Assembly: GCA_003563055.1 (NCBI GenBank)
Contig: PWSY01000052.1
Coordinates: 1 to 46,748 of the forward strand
Reading direction: 5' to 3'
DNA from: Anaerolineaceae bacterium
Lineage (GTDB): Bacteria > Chloroflexota > Anaerolineae > Anaerolineales > Anaerolineaceae
DNA: 46,748 nucleotides
Shown here: positions 32,665 to 40,964 of the stretch, piece after piece
How the letters are laid out: each line of letters begins with the position of its first letter
Numbering within the stretch: the first letter of the stretch is position 1
Position numbers and translations under genes: made by a program
Notes under the pieces: model-generated
Seen by the model: the letters and a program-made list of their open reading frames with translations, nothing else
What the model was told of the DNA's origin: nothing
Database searches by the model: none

Positions 32665-35477
32665 AAAAAAGTAAGATCTTATTGCAGATTTTCTGTTTCC
32701 TGGCGTTGATCGCTATCAGTATTAATGCCATCCCTGTTCGGGCTGAATTGGAACCAAGCCGCGCTGAAGCGCTTTTTGAGAAGATGAGCGCTGAGGAGAA
32801 AGTTGGGCAGCTATTCCTGGTCACATTTGATGGGACAGAGGTTGAAGAGGGATCTAATATCCATAACCTGATTACGAATCACCATATTGGCGGGGTGGTT
32901 CTTCTTGCAGAAAACAATAATTTTCTGGAAGAAAACACCATTGCTCATGCACAGGAATTAATTACCGCTTTACAGCGATTGGAATGGGACACTGCCAGAG
33001 TTGATAATCCTAACTATATCCCGTTATTTATAGGGATGAAGCAAATTGGGAATGGCTTCCCTGGTGATCAAATCCTGTCGGGGATGACCAAATTACCTTC
33101 TCAGATGGCCATCGGCGCAACCTGGGATCTGGAACTGGCAAGACGGGGTGGTGAGGTGCTTGGCAAAGAATTAAGCACTTTGGGTGTTAACCTTTACCTG
33201 GGGCCCAATTTAGATGTGCTTGAGACAGCCAATAATGAAGCAGTCAAGGCCCTGGGTGTGAATACCTATGGTGGTGATCCGTTCTGGGTTGGGGAAATGG
33301 GCCAGGCTTTTGTCAGGGGTGTTCACATGGGCAGTGATCTCCGTATGCTGGTTGTTGCGCAAAATTTTCCGGGAACAGGAAACTCAGATAGAGCACCTGA
33401 ATTTGAAGTTGCCACGATTCGTAAATCCTTAGAGCAGCTCAAGCAAATTGAATTGGCCCCCTACTTTTCACTGACTTCGCCCGCTGTAGGGGAGCCCGGA
33501 CGGGTGGGTGCAGTCATGGTATCCCATATTCGCTATCAGGGTTTTCAGGGGAATATTCGGGCAACCACCAGGCCAATCAGCTTTGATCCAAATGCACTCC
33601 AGCAGGTTATGGCGCTGCCCCAATTTCTCACCTGGCGCGAAAACGGTGGTTTGATCATCAGTGACAATCTTGGGAGTGGCGCGGTACAGCGTTTCTTTGA
33701 TCCGAATGACATTAGTTTTGACGCACGTTCAGTTGCCAGAAACGCCTTTTTGGCAGGCAATGACATCCTGTACATTGATGGTCTTGTCGCCACTGGTGAC
33801 CCTGACGCTAATACAACACTGCTGTCCATTATTGAATTTTTTGTTCAGAAGTATCGAGAAGATTCTGCTTTTGCTAAACGCGTGGACTCATCTGTATTAA
33901 GAATATTGGAGGCAAAAGCGAATCTCTACGAAGATTTTGTTGTCTGGGATGTTGTTGGGGAGCAGGGAGAACTTGACATTATTGGGCAATCTCAGGATGT
34001 CACCTTTGATATCGCTCAAAACGCGGTCACATTGATTAGTCCCTCCGTTCAGGAATTGGATACTTTTATCCCATCACCACCGCTTTGGCATGAGGATATC
34101 ATCATTTTCACCGATGTTCGCACTGTTTATCAATGTGATGATTGCCCGCCCACTAGTGACGTTTCGACCAATGCACTGGCTAATGCGCTGATTGGTCTTT
34201 ATGGGCCACAAGCAGGAGGGCTGATTTTGCAGAATAAATTGGCCTCATATTCTTTTTTACAACTGGCTCAGTTTCTAGACAATGGTGAAACCGAAACGAG
34301 CGAGGCGCTGTCCTCAAACTTGCGTGCAGCGGAATGGGTTGTTTTCAATACACTGAATACCAACCCGAACCACCCGGGGTCTAACGCACTTCAAAGGGTG
34401 CTGGAAGAGCGGCCTGACCTGCTGGATGATAAAAAAGTGATTGTTTTTGCAATGGGTACGCCAACCTATTTAGATGCGACCGATATATCAAAAATCACAG
34501 CTTATTATGGGCTGTACAGCAAGGCGCCTGAGTTCCTTGATGTTGCTGCCCGGGTATTGATGCAGGAAATTGTCCCAACTGGCGCGCTGCCCGTATCGTT
34601 GAATGCGGTGGGTTATGACTTGATTACAATGACGGCACCTGACCCAAACCAGGTCATTAAATTAGAGCTGGTGCTTCCCGAAATTCCGGCTGAGGGCGTA
34701 TCCGAGGAGCAGTCCCCAGAACCAGCCCAGGATATTACACCTGCGCCTGATGAGACGACAAAACCTTCCTTTGAGCTGGGCGATACAATAACCATTCGCA
34801 CAGGGCAAATTTACGATCACAACCAAAACGTGATCCCGGACGGAACCATTGTCCGGTTTAATTTTCGGATTTCGGGTGAGCCCGGTATCACTCAGCAATT
34901 TGAAACAATCACAACAGCTGGAAGGGCATCGTTTAATTATCTTGTTGAGACGGTGGGCTCACTTGAAATCAGTGCAGTGAGTGAACCCGCAACCCAATCT
35001 GAGACATTACAAGTTGTTATTTCCTCAGATGGCAGCACAACGGTGCTTGCGTTTACACCGACACCGGAAGTTACCCCATCGCCAACCGAGGTACCAACAG
35101 CCACACCAACAGAACAGCCTACGGCTACTACTATCGTACCTGATGAACCCGATCCCAACAGCTTTCCTACTTTGGGTGAGTGGGCTTTAGGTGTGATTGT
35201 GATGGGGTTGGGTGGTGGACTGACATTTTTAATCGGTTATATTTGGTGGGGCTCTTCCAGGTGGGGGATGCGTTCTTCATTGTGCGCCTTGATCGGCAGT
35301 TTGTTGGCGTACTCGTATCTCAATTTAGGCGTTGAGGGCACAAAGCACTGGATGGAAACTTCCGGCACGATATTTGTCATAGAAATGGTCGTGGTGGGTC
35401 TGCTTGTTGGGTGGATTGTGGCGTTAATCTGGTGGATGCGGACAGAAGGCCGTTACCCATCGCGGCGACTCAGATAG
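32661..35477 (+). CDS. GH3-like surface protein, probably altered catalytic loop, membrane-anchored
   Basis: A 938-residue exported protein: signal peptide (about 1-28, ending PVRAE), a NagZ-like GH3 barrel (about 35-410), a second domain (about 430-680), a Big/Ig-like domain (about 705-790), a Thr/Pro-rich linker and three C-terminal membrane helices. GH3 enzymes use an Asp nucleophile; D335 in IISDNLGSG fits. The loop that is normally KHFPGHG, carrying the NagZ acid/base His, is here QNFPGTG (234-240), so the usual His and the preceding Lys-His are lost. It may be inactive or act differently. It has a GTG start coupled to the GDPD gene and no evident ribosome site. Confidence 0.8.
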   Translation: MKKSKILLQIFCFLALIAISINAIPVRAELEPSRAEALFEKMSAEEKVGQLFLVTFDGTEVEEGSNIHNLITNHHIGGVVLLAENNNFLEENTIAHAQELITALQRLEWDTARVDNPNYIPLFIGMKQIGNGFPGDQILSGMTKLPSQMAIGATWDLELARRGGEVLGKELSTLGVNLYLGPNLDVLETANNEAVKALGVNTYGGDPFWVGEMGQAFVRGVHMGSDLRMLVVAQNFPGTGNSDRAPEFEVATIRKSLEQLKQIELAPYFSLTSPAVGEPGRVGAVMVSHIRYQGFQGNIRATTRPISFDPNALQQVMALPQFLTWRENGGLIISDNLGSGAVQRFFDPNDISFDARSVARNAFLAGNDILYIDGLVATGDPDANTTLLSIIEFFVQKYREDSAFAKRVDSSVLRILEAKANLYEDFVVWDVVGEQGELDIIGQSQDVTFDIAQNAVTLISPSVQELDTFIPSPPLWHEDIIIFTDVRTVYQCDDCPPTSDVSTNALANALIGLYGPQAGGLILQNKLASYSFLQLAQFLDNGETETSEALSSNLRAAEWVVFNTLNTNPNHPGSNALQRVLEERPDLLDDKKVIVFAMGTPTYLDATDISKITAYYGLYSKAPEFLDVAARVLMQEIVPTGALPVSLNAVGYDLITMTAPDPNQVIKLELVLPEIPAEGVSEEQSPEPAQDITPAPDETTKPSFELGDTITIRTGQIYDHNQNVIPDGTIVRFNFRISGEPGITQQFETITTAGRASFNYLVETVGSLEISAVSEPATQSETLQVVISSDGSTTVLAFTPTPEVTPSPTEVPTATPTEQPTATTIVPDEPDPNSFPTLGEWALGVIVMGLGGGLTFLIGYIWWGSSRWGMRSSLCALIGSLLAYSYLNLGVEGTKHWMETSGTIFVIEMVVVGLLVGWIVALIWWMRTEGRYPSRRLR

Positions 35478-35527
35478 CACCAATCATGATCGCCCTGGAG
35501 GCTTTGATTGTCTCCTGTTTTGAAGTA

Positions 35528-36514
35528 TTAAAAATTGCGTAAAATGGTGAGCAGAAAACTGATAATTACCAGGGTGCCTGCCAGGAATAATAATATTTTT
35601 TCAGGTTTGCGGACCACTCTTTGCTGGATATGGTTAGAGCGAAAAGGACTTGTTATTGGGGCGTCTTCTATAAACAGTGCCTTGACAAATGCATCGATAT
35701 CTTTAGGACGGTCTTCTGGGTGAAGTTGTAATGCCCAATGAATGGCCCGTTCTGTCCTTACGGACACCTCTGGATTGATCTCTCGGACGTGTTGGAGATT
35801 CCCCGGGCTCAGGAAGCGGTCTCGTACATTCATGGGTGCTTCGTTGGTGAGGAGGTGGTAAAGGGTGCCGCCAAAGGCATAGATATCACTGCGGGCATCC
35901 GTGTGACCAGCATCGCCGCCATATTGTTCCAGTGGCGTATAAAGGGCTGTGCCCTGGCCCTGCAATACGGTGATCGTCACCTCGCCCGGCGCAAGGACTT
36001 TCACAAGTCCAAAGTCAACCAGTTTGACCACCCCGCTTGGGGTGAGTTTGAGGTTGCTGGGCTTGATATCCCGGTGCAAAATGGGGGGGTCCTGTGAATG
36101 CAGGTATTTAAGGACATCGGCTAATTGGTTTGCCCAATTTAAAACATCCGCTTCATTCAGGAAGGTCTGTTTTTGACGGGCTTCTATCATCTTCTGACGT
36201 AGGTCATTGCCGGGGACAAAGTCCATTACCAGGTAGTCGCGATCGCGTATAGAGAAAAAGTCAGAAACTTTAGGCATGTTTGGGTGGTCAAGGCGCGCTA
36301 AAACGGTTGCCTCACGCAGGAATTGTTCTCGCGCTTCCAGGAGCATTTGGTCAGGTAATGTGCGCTCGTGTTCCACCTCTTTAATCGCACACAGACGTCC
36401 CTCAAGACGTATATCTTCAGCCAGGTAAATACACCCCATCCCTCCCTGTCCAATTATATTTTTTACCTGGTACCGATTTCTTAGCACACTACCAGGTTTA
36501 ATCGGGACTGGCAT
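35528..36514 (-). CDS. Hanks-type Ser/Thr protein kinase with C-terminal membrane helix
   Basis: Signal-transducing eukaryotic-like kinase anchored by one C-terminal helix (about 303-325). The Gly-rich loop is GQGGMGCIYLAED, the ATP-binding Lys is in LCAIKEVE, the catalytic loop HRDIKPSNLKL, and LVDFGLVK holds the DFG. No extracellular sensor domain follows the helix, so the input is unclear. I chose ATG 36514, with GAGG 8 bases upstream, over TTG 36529. It converges on the GH3-like gene and is divergent from priA across the second repeat copy. Confidence 0.92.
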   Translation of the reverse strand: MPVPIKPGSVLRNRYQVKNIIGQGGMGCIYLAEDIRLEGRLCAIKEVEHERTLPDQMLLEAREQFLREATVLARLDHPNMPKVSDFFSIRDRDYLVMDFVPGNDLRQKMIEARQKQTFLNEADVLNWANQLADVLKYLHSQDPPILHRDIKPSNLKLTPSGVVKLVDFGLVKVLAPGEVTITVLQGQGTALYTPLEQYGGDAGHTDARSDIYAFGGTLYHLLTNEAPMNVRDRFLSPGNLQHVREINPEVSVRTERAIHWALQLHPEDRPKDIDAFVKALFIEDAPITSPFRSNHIQQRVVRKPEKILLFLAGTLVIISFLLTILRNF

Positions 36515-36830
36515 TGACGGTAACCTCAATAATTAATGATTAACATCCGGTCTCATTTTCGGCGTGTGACCGGTTTTGGTTGGTTAAGGTCTTATGCTGG
36601 GTATGGATTTATTAATCAACAACCCATGCAAAAGCACCATCTAAATTTCTACTGCTGAGTAATTTTACCAGAGATGACCTCAAATTGTTATATCCCTGGG
36701 GCAGTTTTTTCCCATCCTCATATTCTTTAACGTAACTAGTCAGGCAGCCCTTTTGCTGAAGGTTGGGGGTCAACCCCCCAAATTCTCTTGTAGACTGAGT
36801 AGTTACTCTTTATCAAGGTAAAATCATCTC
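36515..36830. other. Intergenic region between kinase and priA
   Basis: About 315 bases. The right third is the MITE-like repeat copy 2 (36732-36806). The left part has no open frame of note. A partial CCGGT/ACCGG stem lies at about 36547-36573. priA starts 24 bases after the repeat, so any priA promoter must lie in or upstream of the repeat. Confidence 0.4.
36732..36806. repeat. MITE-like palindromic repeat, copy 2
   Basis: 75 bp bounded by GTAACTAGTCAG at the left and CTGAGTAGTTAC at the right, a nearly perfect inverted repeat. Its left end TAACTAGTCAGGCAGCCCT and right block AGACTGAG...AGTTAC match copy 1. The central hairpin differs: TTGGGGG (36763-36769) with CCCCCAA (36775-36781), a short 7-bp stem compared with 19 bp in copy 1. 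No ORF. Confidence 0.7.
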
Positions 36831-39347
36831 ATGGTAAGGTATGTTGAAGTGGCAATCAACCTCCCGCAGATTGAGGATAGCTATCACTACCATCTTTCGC
36901 CGCAGTTGGAGGGGTTGGTCGAAACAGGTTCTTTGGTGATTGTGCCTTTTGGCAGACAGCGTGTGCAGGGCGTTGTGCTGCGTTTCGTGGCTGATCCTGA
37001 AGTGACAGAGACCAGGCCTGTTGAGGCGCTGGTGGATGAAAAACCCGTACTAACGCCAGTGCAGATAGCCTTAGCAGGATGGATGGCAAGCGAAACGCTC
37101 TCGCCACTAGGTGCTTGTATAAGCTTGATGCTTCCACCTGGTTTGAGCCAGCGCGCAGATTCACTGGTTAGGTTGATACCAGATAAGACGATTGAGAAAT
37201 CAAAATATTCAACACTTGAGAAAAGGCTGATCAACCTATTAATGGAGCGGGGTGAACTCCGAGGTCGACAAATTGACGCGTCAATTCGACATGTTGAGTG
37301 GCGTGGTGCGTTAAGCAGACTGGCCCGTCAGGGTATTGTGCAAACCAGTCCAATCCTGCCCCCACCACGGGTGGGTTCAAAAACGGTTCGGATGGTACGG
37401 TTGGTCATAAATCCAGATCAGGTCAACAACTACGATCAGCGCCTCAGCCGGGTGGGCCATGTGCATGATCGCCGCATGGGTGTCCTGCACATGCTAGCAA
37501 AGGAAACCGGGTTGGTTAAGCCCAGCCAAATCTACGTCGAAACCAGCGCCAATAATAATGACTTAAAGGCTCTGGAAGACGCAGGCTTAATCGAGTTTTG
37601 CTATTCCCAAGTGTGGCGTGACCCTGTCGACGAGATGAGTTTTGTGCCGGCTTTAGTGCCGGAACTAACGCACGACCAATCACGCGCCTGGCGCCAGATT
37701 AAAACCGGATTGGATTGGGTTTCCCAGGGAAGAACGCCATCACCATTTTTATTGCATGGTGTAACCGGCTCAGGAAAAACCGAGCTTTACCTACGAGCAG
37801 TAAAACAAATACTTGAGATGGATAAGTCTGTCATTGTCCTTGTACCTGAAATTTCACTGACTCCCCAAACCATAAAGCGCTTCCTTTCCCGCTTCCCCGG
37901 GCAAGTGGGTGTGGTTCATTCCCAATTGTCTGAAGGTGAGCGCTATGATACCTGGCGGCGGGTACGTAATGGAGAGCTGCCCATAATTGTGGGCCCACGC
38001 AGTGCGCTTTTTTTGCCAGTGGATAACCTGGGTTTGATTGTGATGGATGAATGTGATAACGAATCCTATGATCAGCAGGATGCTCAACCCCTTTATCGAG
38101 GCGCTGATACAGCTGTGGCCTGTGCTCACTTAGCTGGGGCCGCGATCATCCTTGGGTCAGCCACACCCCAGGTGGCACAATACTACCACGCTATCAGTGG
38201 CAGCTATACCTGTGTTAACCTGCCAAAACGCATCCTAGCACATCGGGAGACTATTGCCCATTATGCCCGAAGCCTGGGTATAGACCTGCCAAACCAGCCT
38301 GGTGAAGGGCAGACGACAGACTTGGGCTTGCCTCAAGTTTCTGTTGTGGACATGCGCCAGGAATTACAAGCGGGCAACCGTAGTATTTTCAGTCACAAGT
38401 TGCAAGCTGCCCTTGCGCAAGTGTTGGAAACGAATCAGCAGGCAATCTTGTTTCTCAACCGCCGTGGTTCAGCCACTTATGTGTTTTGTAGAGAATGTGG
38501 ATATGTGGCTAAATGTCCGCAGGATGATAAACCGCTCACCTATCATCGTGCCCTGGATGGTCTTCTGTGTCATACCTGCAGTTATGAACGGAAAGTGCCC
38601 CGGGTATGCCCGGATTGCGGCAGTACCCAGATCAGGCAATTGGGTACTGGAACAGAAAAAGTTGAAAAACTGGTAAAAGAAAGGTTTCCTTTAGCCCGGA
38701 CCTTACGATGGGATGCAGAAACCACCCGTAAGAAAGGGGCGCATGATCGTATTCTCACCCAGTTCACCAATCGCCAGGCAGACATTCTGATTGGCACTCA
38801 AATGTTGGCAAAAGGCCTTGACCTGCCATTGGTGACGTTGGTTGGGGTTGTCTTGGCGGAGGTTGGGCTCAACCTGCCGGACTATCGAGCAACTGAGCGT
38901 ACTTTCCAGGTGTTAACCCAGGTGGCTGGGCGAGCTGGACGAAGCCCTCTGGGTGGCAGCGTTATTTTACAAACCTACGAACCGGATAATTATGTCATCA
39001 AAACTGCTGCCCAGCAAGATTATGGGGCTTTTTACGAGCAGGAGATGGCTTATAGACGGGAATTAGGTTACCCACCTTATACCAGGTTAGTGCGGTTGGA
39101 ATACCGCCACCATGAGGCCCGCAAGGCAGAAAGGGCAGCCCGTTTATTAGGTGAACAAATGGCACAATGGATTGTTGAGGAAGGTCTTCATATTGACATT
39201 ATCGGTCCAGCCCCCTGTTTCTTTTCACGGATGTACGGGCAATATCGATGGCAAATTGTCTTGCGTGGTGATGACCCAACACAATTAATCAGGCACCGTC
39301 AACCCCCAGATTGGCGGATCGAAGTTGACCCGCCCAGTTTGTTATAA
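36831..39347 (+). CDS. priA: Primosomal replication restart helicase PriA
   Basis: ATP-driven 3'-5' helicase that reloads the replisome at stalled forks. The 838 residues have the N-terminal DNA-binding part (VIVPFGRQRVQGVV), helicase motif I GVTGSGKTE (310-318), ILGSATPQ, then GTQMLAKGLDLPLVTLVG and QVAGRAGR. Two departures from the family: motif II, usually DEEH, is DECD (406-409); and the zinc module has seven cysteines because the residue normally Cys in the second pair is Asp565 (CPQD). The flanking pattern LTYHR and the later CHTC and CPDC are normal. The start ATG 36831 follows a weak ribosome site. Confidence 0.93.
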   Translation: MVRYVEVAINLPQIEDSYHYHLSPQLEGLVETGSLVIVPFGRQRVQGVVLRFVADPEVTETRPVEALVDEKPVLTPVQIALAGWMASETLSPLGACISLMLPPGLSQRADSLVRLIPDKTIEKSKYSTLEKRLINLLMERGELRGRQIDASIRHVEWRGALSRLARQGIVQTSPILPPPRVGSKTVRMVRLVINPDQVNNYDQRLSRVGHVHDRRMGVLHMLAKETGLVKPSQIYVETSANNNDLKALEDAGLIEFCYSQVWRDPVDEMSFVPALVPELTHDQSRAWRQIKTGLDWVSQGRTPSPFLLHGVTGSGKTELYLRAVKQILEMDKSVIVLVPEISLTPQTIKRFLSRFPGQVGVVHSQLSEGERYDTWRRVRNGELPIIVGPRSALFLPVDNLGLIVMDECDNESYDQQDAQPLYRGADTAVACAHLAGAAIILGSATPQVAQYYHAISGSYTCVNLPKRILAHRETIAHYARSLGIDLPNQPGEGQTTDLGLPQVSVVDMRQELQAGNRSIFSHKLQAALAQVLETNQQAILFLNRRGSATYVFCRECGYVAKCPQDDKPLTYHRALDGLLCHTCSYERKVPRVCPDCGSTQIRQLGTGTEKVEKLVKERFPLARTLRWDAETTRKKGAHDRILTQFTNRQADILIGTQMLAKGLDLPLVTLVGVVLAEVGLNLPDYRATERTFQVLTQVAGRAGRSPLGGSVILQTYEPDNYVIKTAAQQDYGAFYEQEMAYRRELGYPPYTRLVRLEYRHHEARKAERAARLLGEQMAQWIVEEGLHIDIIGPAPCFFSRMYGQYRWQIVLRGDDPTQLIRHRQPPDWRIEVDPPSLL

Positions 39348-39443
39348 AGAGGTGATGGTCATTGTCAATTGGGTTAACCGCATTCACAACCTCACGTTAT
39401 AATTGACGAAGGTTTTATCTTTTATAATGGCAGGATAATTTTT

Positions 39444-40340
39444 GTGCAAAGTATGATTTACGGGTTTCGCTTCATCGGTCTTTGTTTTTCGCTGACCAAA
39501 GAAAACGCCCAGCTTTATAAGCCGTGGCTCTACCTGATGGCTGGGAACCTGGTATTGCTCATTGTCTGGGTTATACCCCTGGCAGGGGTGGTTGGCTGGT
39601 TGGTTTTGAATCCAGTGGGGCTGGCCCTGATTGGGATGATCGGTGTCTTTGGCGTGGTAAGCCTTGTGGTATGGGGTGAGGCCACGGCTTTAAAGACCTG
39701 TCAGGCCTTCGCCCCCTTGATTGAAGAAGCGGAAGATCGGAAAACCCAGAATTTCCCAAGCCATATTACAGCAGGTCGTTGGATGGATGGCTTTCTGTTC
39801 GCTTTAGCCAGGCCTGGCTGGCGGCTGATCTATTGCTTTTATCAACTTTTTAATTTGGCGCATCAGGATCAACTTGAGTGGCTGGGCGCACATTACCTGA
39901 TCCTGCCTGTGATCAGCCTTGAAGAAAAAACCCTGGCCCAGGCCGCAAAGCGGGTTGATCAAATTATTACTGATAAACACCTGCCATTTCGACCCAGTTT
40001 TGTTAAGGTTGGTTTGATTGCAGATTTTATTCATTGGTTTTTTGTGGCTGTTGGATTGGGGTGCGGTTTTATAGTGGGTTTTTCTATTGCTAACCCAACC
40101 ACCGCAGGTCTCTTACGTCGGGTCGTTGGCATGACGGTTGGGTGTTGTGTGGCGGTGATATTAATCACATTAGGCAGCTTATTCCGTTCCTTCACCCGGG
40201 CATGCTACTACACGACAATTTATCACTGGGTGAGGAATATTGAATCTGCCCGGCATTCAGGTGAGGTTGGTCAGGCCTCATCGCCGAAAATTCTCAAGAA
40301 GGTTTTAGGAAAAACGCCATCAGGGAAAAAGGAACGATAA
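39444..40340 (+). CDS. Membrane protein of unknown function, four or more helices
   Basis: A 298-residue protein I cannot assign. Hydrophobic segments occur near residues 28-60, 60-82, about 195-220 and 230-255, with a soluble stretch between (about 85-190) containing ATALKTCQAFAPLIEEAEDR and LPVISLEEKTLAQAAKRVDQ. The latter resembles small membrane proteins that gate or assemble within bacterial inner membranes but no family name is safe. A GTG start is supported by AGGA upstream; ATG 39453 is also possible. It is followed after 1 base by the phosphoribosyltransferase, suggesting one operon. Confidence 0.65.
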   Translation: MQSMIYGFRFIGLCFSLTKENAQLYKPWLYLMAGNLVLLIVWVIPLAGVVGWLVLNPVGLALIGMIGVFGVVSLVVWGEATALKTCQAFAPLIEEAEDRKTQNFPSHITAGRWMDGFLFALARPGWRLIYCFYQLFNLAHQDQLEWLGAHYLILPVISLEEKTLAQAAKRVDQIITDKHLPFRPSFVKVGLIADFIHWFFVAVGLGCGFIVGFSIANPTTAGLLRRVVGMTVGCCVAVILITLGSLFRSFTRACYYTTIYHWVRNIESARHSGEVGQASSPKILKKVLGKTPSGKKER

Positions 40341-40341
40341 A

Positions 40342-40839
40342 ATGCAACAAAGAAAAGAAGTATTAACTTGGGATGATGTTGATAAATTGGTTGATCACCT
40401 TATGCCGCAATTTGAATTAACATTTGACGGGATGATCATGATTTCGCGTGGCGGCATTGTTCCTGGTGGTCTGCTGGCAGAATCGATGGATATTCAGAAA
40501 TTATTGATTGCTTCGGTCGACTTTCCTTCAGAGTTGGAAGAAATGGAACGCCCTCGTCTTCTGGCCTGGCCCAATTTCTTGATGTTTCCAGAGGATGACT
40601 TGTTGAAGGCTGAACGTATTTTGATCATGGATGATGTTTGGGGGTCCGGCAGGACCATAACCTCGGTAAAAAACCGGGTCTCTGCTGCCGGGGGATTTCC
40701 ATATACCTGCGTGCTACATTTCAACCCCTATCGTAGTCTTTTTGGCACCAATCGGCCGGATTATTTTGCAGCCATAACCGACGCCTATATTATCTATCCA
40801 TGGGAAATTGATCGGGATTTCAATGGCGCCTTGCTGTGA
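40342..40839 (+). CDS. Purine-type phosphoribosyltransferase
   Basis: A 165-residue type I PRTase. The PRPP loop is ILIMDDVWGSGRTI (about 93-106) and the N-terminal ISRGGIVPGGLLAE is the PPi-binding loop. It resembles xanthine/hypoxanthine/guanine-type enzymes (Gpt-like), ending with the hood segment IIYPWEIDRD. Which base it uses is not visible. AAGGAA lies before ATG and the gap to the upstream membrane gene is 1 base. It may link the membrane protein to purine uptake, but this is inference. Confidence 0.85.
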   Translation: MQQRKEVLTWDDVDKLVDHLMPQFELTFDGMIMISRGGIVPGGLLAESMDIQKLLIASVDFPSELEEMERPRLLAWPNFLMFPEDDLLKAERILIMDDVWGSGRTITSVKNRVSAAGGFPYTCVLHFNPYRSLFGTNRPDYFAAITDAYIIYPWEIDRDFNGALL

Positions 40840-40964
40840 AATACTGAAATATTTTGCTTTAGGTTTGTCAATATCAGGAACACAAGATTGATTAATGATC
40901 GCCACAGGTCGTCCTGGGGACCATAACCTTACTGTTTGGCTTGAGCAATAAAAAGGAGCAAGCC

